Part shown: positions 51,437 through 59,939 of the stretch, piece after piece
Numbering within the stretch: the first letter of the stretch is position 1
How the letters are laid out: each line of letters starts with the position of its first letter
Source: Brevibacillus_H ginsengisoli
GTDB lineage: Bacteria > Bacillota > Bacilli > Brevibacillales > Brevibacillaceae
Reading direction: 5' to 3'
Assembly: GCF_050113715.1 (NCBI RefSeq)
Contig: NZ_JBNJQR010000001.1
Location: 248,001 to 312,000, forward strand
DNA length: 64,000 nucleotides
Position numbers and translations under genes: made by a program
The notes under the pieces: generated by a model
What the model was told of the DNA's origin: nothing
What the model saw: the letters and a program-made list of their open reading frames with translations, nothing else
The model's database searches: none

Positions 51437-51519
51437 GAAATGAATAAAATTGCTTGATACATCAAGACTTGACCATCATGAACCAAAGGAACTTCCCGGA
51501 AGTGGAGAGAGAAAAGAAT

Positions 51520-51536
51520 TGGCACAGTAGTTGCAT
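51520..51536 (+). promoter_or_regulatory. Sigma-54 (-24/-12) promoter of the molybdoenzyme operon
   Basis: TGGCAC-N5-TTGCAT matches the sigma-54 consensus TGGCAC-N5-TTGCA(T/A) at every conserved base. It lies between the NtrC-type regulator and the reductase genes, 138 bases before the FeS subunit start. Confidence 0.93.
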
Positions 51537-51575
51537 TTTTATAAGTGAAATCAAAAAAGAAAAGGAAGTGGCAAA

Positions 51576-51614
51576 ATGCTATCAATGATTAGTCGAACGG
51601 TTGGCCATACCTAA
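51576..51614 (+). CDS. Putative 12-residue leader peptide
   Basis: ATG 51576 follows GGAAGTGG with good spacing, and the frame closes at TAA 51614 after 12 codons (MLSMISRTVGHT). It would be the first ORF on the sigma-54 transcript. Whether it is translated or regulatory is unknown; it could also be the remnant of a longer gene. Confidence 0.35.
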   Translation: MLSMISRTVGHT

Positions 51615-51673
51615 AAAAGACTTTAAGAAGTTAAGTTTCCGAACCATTCGCAAAATAGGAGAGGAGTTTCATC

Positions 51674-52576
51674 ATGGCGCTGAAAACAAAAAAAGGTTTA
51701 GAACCAAACGAATATGCCAAACTTGCTGATCATTTCGTGCCCGATGCCCAAAAAGAGCTTTCAAAAAGCAAATATGATACCAAATTAGGTTTAAATATGG
51801 CTAATGATGCAAGGAAGGTCGTAAATGGAACCTTAAAAATAGAAGCTTTTCATCAGCTTTATTCAGCTTCGTTATTGAAGGAATTTGGTGCTCAATATGC
51901 CAGCAGCGACACCCATACAAGAACGACGAAAAAGAAAGGGACTGGCCCTAAATGGGGCATGGTCATTGATTTAAGAAAATGTGTTGGATGTGATACATGT
52001 ACCGTTTCCTGTAAATCGGAAAATAGAACACCGCCGGGAATGTCCTACAATGTTGTTCTTGAAACCCTTGTAGGTGATTATCCTAACATCTCGCTAGTGA
52101 ATCTGCCAAGGCCGTGTATGCAATGTGATAAACCACCATGTGTACAGGTTTGCCCAACGAGAGCAACTTATAAGCTTGATGATGGTATTGTGACGATTGA
52201 TAATGATCGATGCATTGGCTGCCGCTACTGTATGGTTGCCTGTCCATATGGAGCAAGGTCCTATGATTTTGGTGATGGTTATGAGCAGGAAATGATGGGC
52301 TATAACGATGTGACCAGTCCGGAATATGGGGTGGAGCGCGGGGAAAGGAAAAAAGGAAAGATCCCGCAAGAAACCGTACGTAAATGTAGTTTTTGCTATC
52401 ATCGCCTACAGCGCGGGGAAGAGCCAGCGTGTGTGGAAACATGTATTGGCGACGCGCGTTATTTTGGCGATTTGAACGATCCGAATAGTATCGTTTCCAA
52501 GCTTGCCTCTAGCCCGAGAGCGTTTCGTCTGAAGGAAGAATTAGGTACACAGCCACGAGTGATTTATCTGAAATAA
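51674..52576 (+). CDS. Four-cluster ferredoxin-like subunit of a molybdoenzyme (TtrB/SrdB/PsrB type)
   Basis: A 300-residue electron-transfer subunit of the DMSO reductase family. Four Cys groups are visible: CVGCDTCTVSC (about 103-113), CMQCDKPPCVQVC (about 149-161), CIGCRYCMVAC (about 181-191), and a fourth near CSFCYH...CVETC. An N-terminal extension of about 95 residues has no twin-arginine signal, so it would be exported with the catalytic subunit or remain inside. It is first in the B-C-A-chaperone operon. The ribosome site is AGGAGAGGAG. Confidence 0.92.
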   Translation: MALKTKKGLEPNEYAKLADHFVPDAQKELSKSKYDTKLGLNMANDARKVVNGTLKIEAFHQLYSASLLKEFGAQYASSDTHTRTTKKKGTGPKWGMVIDLRKCVGCDTCTVSCKSENRTPPGMSYNVVLETLVGDYPNISLVNLPRPCMQCDKPPCVQVCPTRATYKLDDGIVTIDNDRCIGCRYCMVACPYGARSYDFGDGYEQEMMGYNDVTSPEYGVERGERKKGKIPQETVRKCSFCYHRLQRGEEPACVETCIGDARYFGDLNDPNSIVSKLASSPRAFRLKEELGTQPRVIYLK

Positions 52577-52619
52577 ATCTCAGTCACTTGCAGCAGTTTT
52601 TAAAATGGGAGTGATAAAC

Positions 52620-53915
52620 ATGATAACAGAAGCAAGTTTAGGTAAAAACATGCCAGATTCAAAGCAATTAAAGCGTATCAGAAAGATTGAAAAAATCTGG
52701 TGGACATGTTTACTCGTCGTTTTCGGGGTAGGTTTATACTCCATAATTAGCGGATATTTTTTACGAGGAATGTCTTCCACGTATTTATCGAACATCGTCC
52801 CGTGGGGAGGATGGGTTGCGTTTTATATTTATTTTATTGGAATGAGTGCGGGTTCTTTTTTACTCTCCACGATGATTTATGGATTTGGCATGGATAAGTA
52901 CGAGAAAATCGGGCGATCAGCGCTATTATCAGCCATTGTCTGTATGATTACAGCGATTACCTTTATTTTCTTAGATATTGGCCGACCTGACCATATTATG
53001 AATTCCGTTATCTATTGGAACGTCATGAGTACAATGTCATGGGAAATTCATTTTTATATTGTTTATATCGTGTTATTAGTGACAGAACTGTATTTTTCAA
53101 TGCGAGAAGATCTGATTACTTTAGCAAAAAATAATGACTTGAAAGGCAAAGTGTATCGGTTCCTTACTTTTAACAAGCAAGAATACACAGCAGTCGATCA
53201 AGATAGCGACAAAAAACGGTTGAAGGTAATGGGAATTATCGGAATTCCTCTCGCCGTATTTGGGGTGCATGGGGGAACAGGGTCGATCTTCGCAGTGGTA
53301 AAAGCTCAACCTTATCTAAATTCTGGTTTATTTCCACTCATTTTTATTCTTTCTGCGCTAGTATCGGGTACCGCGTTATCGATTGCGATTTATGTCATCA
53401 AGTCTAAAGTACAAAAACTAGAAGTAGATGTTCCAATGGTTCGTTCGCTTGGCAGCATGCTAGCCTTATTTTTAGGAATTGAATTTATTATGGTTTGGTA
53501 TGAATTTCTCATTGGAATTTATGGATTGGGACATGAAGAACTTGGAACGATCCAATTATTAACGGGAAGCAAATGGTGGTGGAGCTTCTGGATTTTTCAA
53601 ATGGGACTAGCCATGTTTTTCCCACTCATCATTTTATTTATGAAAAAGACAAGGCTATCCGTCAATTGGATCTTAGCAGCATCGATTATGACGATTATCG
53701 GTGTTGTAGGGGTCAGGTTTAATATGGTTGTCCCAACCTTGATCATGCCTAAATTGGATGGGATGCCAGTTGGAAACTATTATCCAAACTTGTCGGAGTG
53801 GCTGACAACATTTGGACTTATGGCGATGTGTCTGATCATCTATACAATTGGTGAAAAATTGTTCCCGATAGAGCAACTAGACTCTCATGAAAGTGGAGTG
53901 AGTAAATATGAGTAA
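52620..53915 (+). CDS. NrfD/PsrC-like membrane anchor subunit
   Basis: From ATG 52620 (GGGAGTGAT upstream) the product is 431 residues with about nine to ten membrane helices and the NrfD-family pattern, including WGGWVAFYIYFIGMSAGSF (about 58-76) and FIFLDIGRPDHIMN (about 117-130). It would take electrons from menaquinol and pass them to the FeS subunit. A long cytosolic loop lies at about 150-200. It overlaps the catalytic-subunit gene by eight bases. mqnC, in this same window, supports a menaquinone pool. Confidence 0.9.
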   Translation: MITEASLGKNMPDSKQLKRIRKIEKIWWTCLLVVFGVGLYSIISGYFLRGMSSTYLSNIVPWGGWVAFYIYFIGMSAGSFLLSTMIYGFGMDKYEKIGRSALLSAIVCMITAITFIFLDIGRPDHIMNSVIYWNVMSTMSWEIHFYIVYIVLLVTELYFSMREDLITLAKNNDLKGKVYRFLTFNKQEYTAVDQDSDKKRLKVMGIIGIPLAVFGVHGGTGSIFAVVKAQPYLNSGLFPLIFILSALVSGTALSIAIYVIKSKVQKLEVDVPMVRSLGSMLALFLGIEFIMVWYEFLIGIYGLGHEELGTIQLLTGSKWWWSFWIFQMGLAMFFPLIILFMKKTRLSVNWILAASIMTIIGVVGVRFNMVVPTLIMPKLDGMPVGNYYPNLSEWLTTFGLMAMCLIIYTIGEKLFPIEQLDSHESGVSKYE

Positions 53916-56900
53916 GGATAAAATGAATCGCAGAGGGTTTCTAAAAGCACTCGGTACATTCGGTGTGGCTGCGCTTGTTAGTCCTGCGTTTATTGGTCCA
54001 GTAAAGCAGGTGTTTAATGGGGTATGGACCGATGAAATTCATGGGGTTGGTACAGATTACCAAGATTATTCAGCGGATGATATTATCTTCACTTCCTGTC
54101 AACAGTGTAATGCCAGTTGTACCATAAAAGCTTATGTTGTTGCGGGAAATGTGAATAGCCCGTATTCATCTATCGTTCGAAAAATTGCCGGAAACCAATA
54201 CAGCCCGATTGGCATGGTACCGTTTGGACATATCCAATATAATACCCCAATCACAGATGCGATTAAAGGAACCGGTGATTTGGCAAGAACAGGACACACC
54301 TTCCGAGGCGCAAAAACTTGTCTGAAAGGGCAGGCCGGGATTCAAACTGCCTATGATACCTATCGGATCCAAAAGCCTTTAAAACGAGTAGGCGAACGGG
54401 GAAGCGGCGTTTGGAAATCAATCACCTGGGAAGAAGCCTATAAAGAAATCCTCGAAGGAAGTAAAGATCTTGGCACCCCGGGATTAAAGGAAATGTGGGC
54501 CTATGCACCGGAAGATCAAGTGAAGGCTGATCGGGAAAAAGTAAAGAAACAAGAAATGACAAAAGCAGAGTTCGCTTCAAAATATAAAGAACTCCTTATT
54601 GATACGAATCACCCTGATTTTGGACCAAAATCAAACCAGATTGTCGTTATGGCTGGACATCGTCGAGAATTTATTGAGAGATTGGCCAATGGAAGTATTG
54701 GAACAATAAACTATTATGATCATGGCGGTTATTGCGGAATTCAAAGTGTGGTGGGAAATGTCCGCTCACATGATACGACCAAGCAAAAGAAAAGGATGAT
54801 CCCCGATTATGAGAATGCTGAATTCGTTATTATCTGGGGAACGAACCCATTAACCGCTAACCGCGGTCCGACAACCTTTGCTCCGCAAATAACAAATGCC
54901 ATCGACCGTGGTATGAAAATGGTTGTGATTGACCCGCGCTTTAGTAAAACAGCGGAGAAAGCGCATATGTGGGTTCCGGTTAAACCGGGTGGAGATGGTG
55001 CACTGGCACTTGCCATGTGCCGATGGATTATTGAAAATCATCGCTATGATGAACAATTCTTGCGAAATCCCAACGGCAAAGAAGCGGAGCTGGATGATGA
55101 ACCAACTTGGAGCGATGCCACCTATCTCGTAAATATTAGTGATAAGAAACGGCCATTCTTGCGGGCTAAAGATCTAGGTCTGGGTGAAGAAGAATTTATT
55201 GTATTAGAAAATGGAAAGCCTGTCTTGAACACCAAAGCTAGTCAAGGCGATCTTGAGGTTGATACCACCATTAATGGAATCAAAGTAAAATCTGTTTTTC
55301 GTATTTTTAAAGAAAAAGTATTCGAAAAATCACTGAAAGAATATTCTAGCCAATGTCAGGTTCCAATTGAACAAATTAGTGCAATCGCTAAAGAATTCAC
55401 TTCACATGGAAAAAAAGTCGGGATTCATTCCTATCGCGGTCCAGCCATGCATGCGAATGGTTATTACAGCGTTCGTGCTATCAACATGTTAAACCATTTA
55501 GTCGGAAACCATGACTGGAAGGGCGGGGATACCTCAACGGGTGCGAAGTTTAAGGCAACAGAAGGGCGCTATGACTTGGATACTGTACCAAAGGCTAATA
55601 AGGCATGGGGGATTCCACTTACAAGGCATAAAGTCCCATATGAAAAGACTTCCCTTTTTGCCCGGGACGGCTATCCTGCCAAGCGTCCATGGTATCCACT
55701 TGGGAATCAATTAATTCATGATGTACTCCCAAGCGCAGCAGAAGGATATCCTTATAAAATTCGTGCCATGATCATAAACCGTACGTCACCGATTATGTCA
55801 GGCCCGCGATCGGATATGCAGCAAAAATTCATTCGCGACCCAAAAGTAGTCGAGCTCGTCGTATCATCGGATATCGCGATTGGTGAAACTTCAAAGCACG
55901 CAGATTTTATTTTACCTGATCTATCCTATCTGGAAAGTTGGAATTCAGAAGAAATCTTCCCGATCTTAAAACATAAATTTGCCGGTCTAATTCAGCCAGT
56001 AACCCGTATTGTTCCTGATGCCCGACCGACCGAGCAGGTTTATATCGATTTACTGAAAGGAATGGGGCTGCCGGGAGTCGGGGATCATGCATTTGTCGAT
56101 GGTTCAAGTCTTCATTGTCCAGAGGATTTTTATCTGAAGCGCGTGGCCAATATCGCTTTTGATGGCAAAAAACCGGTGAAGGATGCAAATGCAGAAGAAC
56201 TGGCTATTTTTGAGAGGGCGAGAAAGAAAGCGTTAGGTAAGTATTTTGATCTCAATGTTTTAAAAAATGCTGTGAAACCTGAGGAATGGAAAAAAGTCGT
56301 TTATGTCCTCAACCGAGGTGGAAGATATGAGCCTCTGGGAGATGAATATGTTGGCAACCATATTAAATATCAATTTAAAAATCTAGTTCATTTTTATGAT
56401 GAAAAGGCAGCAGGTTTTAAGAGCGCCTACACCGGCAAGTTCTTCGAAGGAGTTCCAATTGCTGATGAAATCAGACTCTATAACGGCGAGGTTTATAATC
56501 CTTCCAAACAGTTTCAATTTATTAATTGGAAATCGAGGAATGTGGCAACTCATCGCACAGAAAGCAATGCATGGCTAAGAGAGATTCGTCTGGAAAATTA
56601 TTTATGGATAAACCCGGTCGATGCACAAAAGAAAGGCATTAAAACGGGTGATACCGTCATGATTACATCAACAAGTGCACAAGTAAAAGGAATTGCCCTT
56701 GTGACGCCGGGAATTAAGCCTGGGGTGCTTGGTGCGAACTACAACTTTGGCCATTTCGCAAATGGGGCGGAAGACGTAAATATTGATGGATATATCGTGA
56801 AGAAGACTGAAAAATACGGGCATCTTCCGTTTGACACAAATGTTCCGCTCCATGAGGAAAGCGGCTATGCCAAGGAACGGGGAAGAGGGTTCTCAGTCAA

Positions 56901-57006
56901 TGCTTTAGCGGATAAAGACCCAAGCTATTTTGAAGGCTTTCTCGCAGATTTGATTATCGGTGGTCCTGCCCAACAAAATACCTATGTTGACGTGAAGAAA
57001 GTGTAG
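53908..57006 (+). CDS. Tat-exported molybdopterin oxidoreductase, TtrA/SrdA/ArrA-like
   Basis: A 1032-residue catalytic subunit, close to the size of tetrathionate reductase TtrA. The N-terminus has a twin-arginine signal (MNRRGFLKALGTFGVAAL). The FS0 [4Fe-4S] motif is CQQCNASC with a later Cys in TCLKGQ. The Mo-proximal segment HGGYCGIQS offers a Cys ligand, as in TtrA, PsrA and ArrA relatives. Molybdopterin-binding segments include IIWGTNPLTANRGPT and VVIDPRFSKTAEKAHMWVPV; the C-terminal dinucleotide-binding domain spans about 870-1030. Gene order B-C-A matches ttrBCA and srdBCA. Tetrathionate, selenate, arsenate and thiosulfate are all open as substrates. Confidence 0.9.
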   Translation: MSKDKMNRRGFLKALGTFGVAALVSPAFIGPVKQVFNGVWTDEIHGVGTDYQDYSADDIIFTSCQQCNASCTIKAYVVAGNVNSPYSSIVRKIAGNQYSPIGMVPFGHIQYNTPITDAIKGTGDLARTGHTFRGAKTCLKGQAGIQTAYDTYRIQKPLKRVGERGSGVWKSITWEEAYKEILEGSKDLGTPGLKEMWAYAPEDQVKADREKVKKQEMTKAEFASKYKELLIDTNHPDFGPKSNQIVVMAGHRREFIERLANGSIGTINYYDHGGYCGIQSVVGNVRSHDTTKQKKRMIPDYENAEFVIIWGTNPLTANRGPTTFAPQITNAIDRGMKMVVIDPRFSKTAEKAHMWVPVKPGGDGALALAMCRWIIENHRYDEQFLRNPNGKEAELDDEPTWSDATYLVNISDKKRPFLRAKDLGLGEEEFIVLENGKPVLNTKASQGDLEVDTTINGIKVKSVFRIFKEKVFEKSLKEYSSQCQVPIEQISAIAKEFTSHGKKVGIHSYRGPAMHANGYYSVRAINMLNHLVGNHDWKGGDTSTGAKFKATEGRYDLDTVPKANKAWGIPLTRHKVPYEKTSLFARDGYPAKRPWYPLGNQLIHDVLPSAAEGYPYKIRAMIINRTSPIMSGPRSDMQQKFIRDPKVVELVVSSDIAIGETSKHADFILPDLSYLESWNSEEIFPILKHKFAGLIQPVTRIVPDARPTEQVYIDLLKGMGLPGVGDHAFVDGSSLHCPEDFYLKRVANIAFDGKKPVKDANAEELAIFERARKKALGKYFDLNVLKNAVKPEEWKKVVYVLNRGGRYEPLGDEYVGNHIKYQFKNLVHFYDEKAAGFKSAYTGKFFEGVPIADEIRLYNGEVYNPSKQFQFINWKSRNVATHRTESNAWLREIRLENYLWINPVDAQKKGIKTGDTVMITSTSAQVKGIALVTPGIKPGVLGANYNFGHFANGAEDVNIDGYIVKKTEKYGHLPFDTNVPLHEESGYAKERGRGFSVNALADKDPSYFEGFLADLIIGGPAQQNTYVDVKKV

Positions 57007-57019
57007 TCCAAGGGAGGAA

Positions 57020-57613
57020 ATGCAAGTGCAGGCATTAGAGGAAGTTCAAGGCAGCTTGGCACTGACCAATATTTTGTCGGCTATTTGGCTCGGCGATTGG
57101 GAACGTTATGAAACGATATTTAAAGAAATGCCTGAAGCATTACAAAGTGAGTTTCCTTTTCATCCATTTTACAATCGGAAAGAAGTAGAAATCTGGTATG
57201 ACAATCACTTTTGCATCCCTGGAGCTTTTTTCATTCCCCCGTATATTTCCTCGTATAGCAGCCAAAATGGGGCGGCGGTGGAGGAAAGCAAGAAAAACTT
57301 ACTTTGTTTAATCGGACACTATGAAAAAATGGGATTTTATTACCCGTTAGAGACTAATCGCTATCCAGATCATGTTGGATGTTTGCTGGCGTTTATCAGT
57401 TCTTTATTACAGGAAGAAATTAAAGCGGCTCAAAGTTTAGATAAAGAATTATCAAAGGAGTTAGGCGCTTTAAAAAGAGAACTATTAGGGGGAATTCTTT
57501 ATCCAATTCTTGCGCCAATGCAAAAATATGCAGAGAATCGGGTGAAACATCCATTTATTAAAGAATTTCTGAATTACTTTTGTCACAACAAAGAATTATT
57601 ATCATTGGTTTAA
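57020..57613 (+). CDS. TorD/DmsD-like maturation chaperone
   Basis: A 197-residue helical protein like the TorD family, which binds the Tat signal and aids cofactor loading of molybdoenzymes. The GTG at 57026 may be the true start, because GGAGG is too close to the ATG at 57020. Visible features: ALTNILSAIWLGDWERYETIF, the conserved hydrophobic FYYPLETNRYPDHVGCLLAFISSLL (DH motif, about 114-138, typical of the family), and a helical C-terminus. Its position directly after the catalytic subunit supports the role. Confidence 0.8.
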   Translation: MQVQALEEVQGSLALTNILSAIWLGDWERYETIFKEMPEALQSEFPFHPFYNRKEVEIWYDNHFCIPGAFFIPPYISSYSSQNGAAVEESKKNLLCLIGHYEKMGFYYPLETNRYPDHVGCLLAFISSLLQEEIKAAQSLDKELSKELGALKRELLGGILYPILAPMQKYAENRVKHPFIKEFLNYFCHNKELLSLV

Positions 57614-57900
57614 TGAGTGGTTGGTCATAGTCCAGTCAAGTGGATAGTAAGATAAGAAAAGTTCTTAAGCGGCGATCAATTCCCGATAATTACTGGGGAG
57701 AGATCGCCTAATTTTCAACTATGCTTCTTCTATAATGCTAACCTACCGAATCAAAAGTGGGTTACTAACTGACACAAAGAAAATTAAACAAGCTGACGCC
57801 GATTAAGTACCGGCGCCAGCTTGCTGCTTAGCTCTTTTTTTTGTGTCCACTAAATGGGGTCTTGACCAGATTGGTGCTGGAATTATCTGTTTTAAACCTT
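57614..57900. other. Intergenic region at the right edge of the AT-rich island
   Basis: No gene is seen. The region holds a strong hairpin (AAGCTGACGCCG/CGGCGCCAGCTT, 57790-57822) enclosed by TGACACAAAGAAAA on the left and TTTTTTTTGTGTCCA on the right, which are roughly inverted. Possible readings are a terminator or a small mobile-element remnant. A second, weaker word CGATCAATTCCCGATAATTA lies at about 57674. Confidence 0.4.
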
Positions 57901-59622
57901 CTACACCTTAAATTTCGCAACTTCTTCCTGCAGTTTTTCTGCCATTTCGGATAGCGCTTCAGCAGAAGCCGCAATCTCCTCCATGGAGGCCAGTTGTTCC
58001 TCGGAAGAAGATGAAACCTCCTCTGTAGCAGCTGATGCCGTTTCCGTAGCCTCTACAACAACGTTGATCGAATTTACTACCTGTTCAGCCCCGGCAGACA
58101 TCTCAATAGACTCAGAAGACACTTCATTGATTTGGTCAGCAACCACGGCGATCGCACCTTGAATGCCTTCGAATGATATCCCTGCTGCCGACACCATTTC
58201 AATTCCTTCTTCCATTTCCTTCGTCGCTGAATTCATCGTCTGGACAGCAGAGTTCATTTCACTCTGAATGACTGTTACCAATTCGGCAATCTGATGAGTG
58301 GACGAACTCGATTGTTCAGATAGCTTGCGGATTTCATCGGCAACAACGGCAAAGCCACGTCCGTTTTCACCAGCGCGAGCAGCCTCGATAGCCGCATTTA
58401 AAGCAAGGAGGTTGGTTTGAGAAGAAATGGCCGAAATGATTTCAACGAATTGCCCAATCTGTTCAGAACGCTCTCCTAAGCCCTTAACTACTGTTGCCAA
58501 TCCGTTAAACGTCTCGTTAAGCCCGTTCATTTGTTGCACCGCACGCTGAATTGCCATATTCCCCTCGGACGCCGACTGCGATGCCTGAGCGGCCATCGAT
58601 GTGGCTTGCTGAGCGCTAGACGCAATTTGCTGTGCGCTGACGGACATCTCGTTTATGGCTTTGGCTCCCTGATCGACACTGTGGACTTGCTTTTCAGCAC
58701 TCACGGCCATCTCTTGGACGGAAAAAGATATTTGCTCAGTAGCTTTGCTAGTCTGTTCCGCACTGGCAGTCAGTTCTTCAGCTGAGGCAGCTACCTGTTC
58801 CGCGCTGAGTGTAACGTGTTGAATCAGACCGCGCAGATTAGAAGACATGGTTTGAAAATTGGCTGCCAGATCTCCGATTTCATCCTTTGATGATACATCA
58901 ATATTCTCGATGGTCAGGTCACCATTCGCAATCTGTCGAGATACATCGGAAATATAAGAGATCGGCTTAGAGATTCTCGTTGCCACATAAAAAATGAGAA
59001 GGGCTGATACTATCATGGAAATCACAACAATGCCAAATAAACTGATTGTCTCTTGCCAAGCCTTCGCATTTGTCTGGGATACATTGAAGTCAACGCCAAA
59101 TAGCGCAATGACGTTTCCATTTTCGTCTTCCACTGGGAAAAATCCGCTCTTCCACTGACCGAATTGATCCGTAATAATGTCTGTCGTCTGAATGCGTTTT
59201 TCCTGAATCGCCCGCTTGGCTGGATCTGAAAACACAATGCCGTTCTTGTACTCGGAACCAAACGTAAAATTGCCAACCAATAATGAACTGCTCATCGTGT
59301 CAAAATAAAATTTGTCGTCTTTGTAGGTAAAGAGATACAGGTTTGCTATGCCAGAATTGGACTCTCGGATGATAGTATCCAAGCTTTTGTTCATTTCGAT
59401 AACGTCTGGATTGGATTTGTCTGGTTTTTCCAGCACAGATTTTACTTTTTGCATATCCAAACTATTCCCGAGCATATAGCTGCTGGATCTCAGTTGATTT
59501 TCCATACTTGATAAATTACTAGCCTTTATTTTTTCATACGTAACAAACATGGTAGCCGAACCGAAAAGCAACAAAATCACAAGATTGATCAAAACTAATT
59601 TCAAGCGAATAGATAGCCTCAT
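57901..59622 (-). CDS. Transmembrane methyl-accepting chemotaxis protein
   Basis: From the ATG at 59622 (AGAGAGGGAAATC upstream) the product is 573 residues. Helix 1 (about 8-30), a Cache-type extracellular domain (about 33-185), helix 2 (about 188-210), HAMP (about 211-263), then the signalling helices with tip NLLALNAAIEAARAGENGRG. Many Ala/Ser/Glu heptads and EEQLASMEEIAASAEALSEM near the end give methylation sites. A terminator-like hairpin in its leader and a palindrome upstream hint at regulated expression. It borders the reductase island but faces it. Confidence 0.93.
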   Translation of the reverse strand: MRLSIRLKLVLINLVILLLFGSATMFVTYEKIKASNLSSMENQLRSSSYMLGNSLDMQKVKSVLEKPDKSNPDVIEMNKSLDTIIRESNSGIANLYLFTYKDDKFYFDTMSSSLLVGNFTFGSEYKNGIVFSDPAKRAIQEKRIQTTDIITDQFGQWKSGFFPVEDENGNVIALFGVDFNVSQTNAKAWQETISLFGIVVISMIVSALLIFYVATRISKPISYISDVSRQIANGDLTIENIDVSSKDEIGDLAANFQTMSSNLRGLIQHVTLSAEQVAASAEELTASAEQTSKATEQISFSVQEMAVSAEKQVHSVDQGAKAINEMSVSAQQIASSAQQATSMAAQASQSASEGNMAIQRAVQQMNGLNETFNGLATVVKGLGERSEQIGQFVEIISAISSQTNLLALNAAIEAARAGENGRGFAVVADEIRKLSEQSSSSTHQIAELVTVIQSEMNSAVQTMNSATKEMEEGIEMVSAAGISFEGIQGAIAVVADQINEVSSESIEMSAGAEQVVNSINVVVEATETASAATEEVSSSSEEQLASMEEIAASAEALSEMAEKLQEEVAKFKV

Positions 59623-59659
59623 TTGATTTCCCTCTCTGTTCAATAGACTTGTGAAACAT

Positions 59660-59712
59660 AAAAAAAGCCTTTCCGACAAGAACCAATTTCGTTCTTGTTA
59701 GACAGTGGCTGA
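59660..59712 (-). terminator. Terminator-like hairpin in the leader of the chemoreceptor gene
   Basis: On the reverse strand AGCC...AACAAGAAC pairs with GTTCTTGT...GGCT and is followed by TTTTTTT. It lies after the likely promoter and about 40 bases before the start codon, so it may be an attenuator instead of the end of another gene. Confidence 0.5.
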
Positions 59713-59754
59713 AAAGAAGGGTGTCAATCTCTGGATAGTTTTAACATAAGGTGC

Positions 59755-59760
59755 ATTATA
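59755..59760 (-). promoter_or_regulatory. Likely -10 element of the chemoreceptor promoter
   Basis: Reverse strand TATAAT (59760-59755). No good -35 is seen at 17 bp, which would suit an activated promoter. Confidence 0.4.
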
Positions 59761-59801
59761 CCTGTTTGTGGAATGTATAAAAATGGTCCTAAAGACCTGA
59801 T

Positions 59802-59821
59802 TTTAGACAAGTTTGTCTAAA
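59802..59821. promoter_or_regulatory. Palindrome TTTAGACAA-N2-TTGTCTAAA
   Basis: A 9-bp dyad with a 2-base centre about 50 bp upstream of the -10 at 59755. Its GACAA/TTGTC core resembles the dyad at 51379-51389. Confidence 0.5.
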
Positions 59822-59893
59822 TGTAAAACTTCTTGTCTAATTCGTATTGCCCTAATGATGTAGGAAACATTACATGATTCATGAGGTTGTTAA

Positions 59894-59931
59894 CAAAAAA
59901 AGCAAGCGGCCTTAAGTACAAGGCGCTTGCT
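59894..59931 (-). terminator. Intrinsic terminator of the KtrB/TrkH gene
   Basis: On the reverse strand GCAAGCGCCTT/AAGGCCGCTTGC is followed by TTTTTTT. Confidence 0.85.
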
Positions 59932-59939
59932 CTTTTTTG

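Noticed and set aside
53908..57006. Naming the molybdoenzyme ttrA, srdA or arrA
   Set aside because: Gene order and size fit more than one subgroup and substrate-specific residues could not be judged without an alignment.
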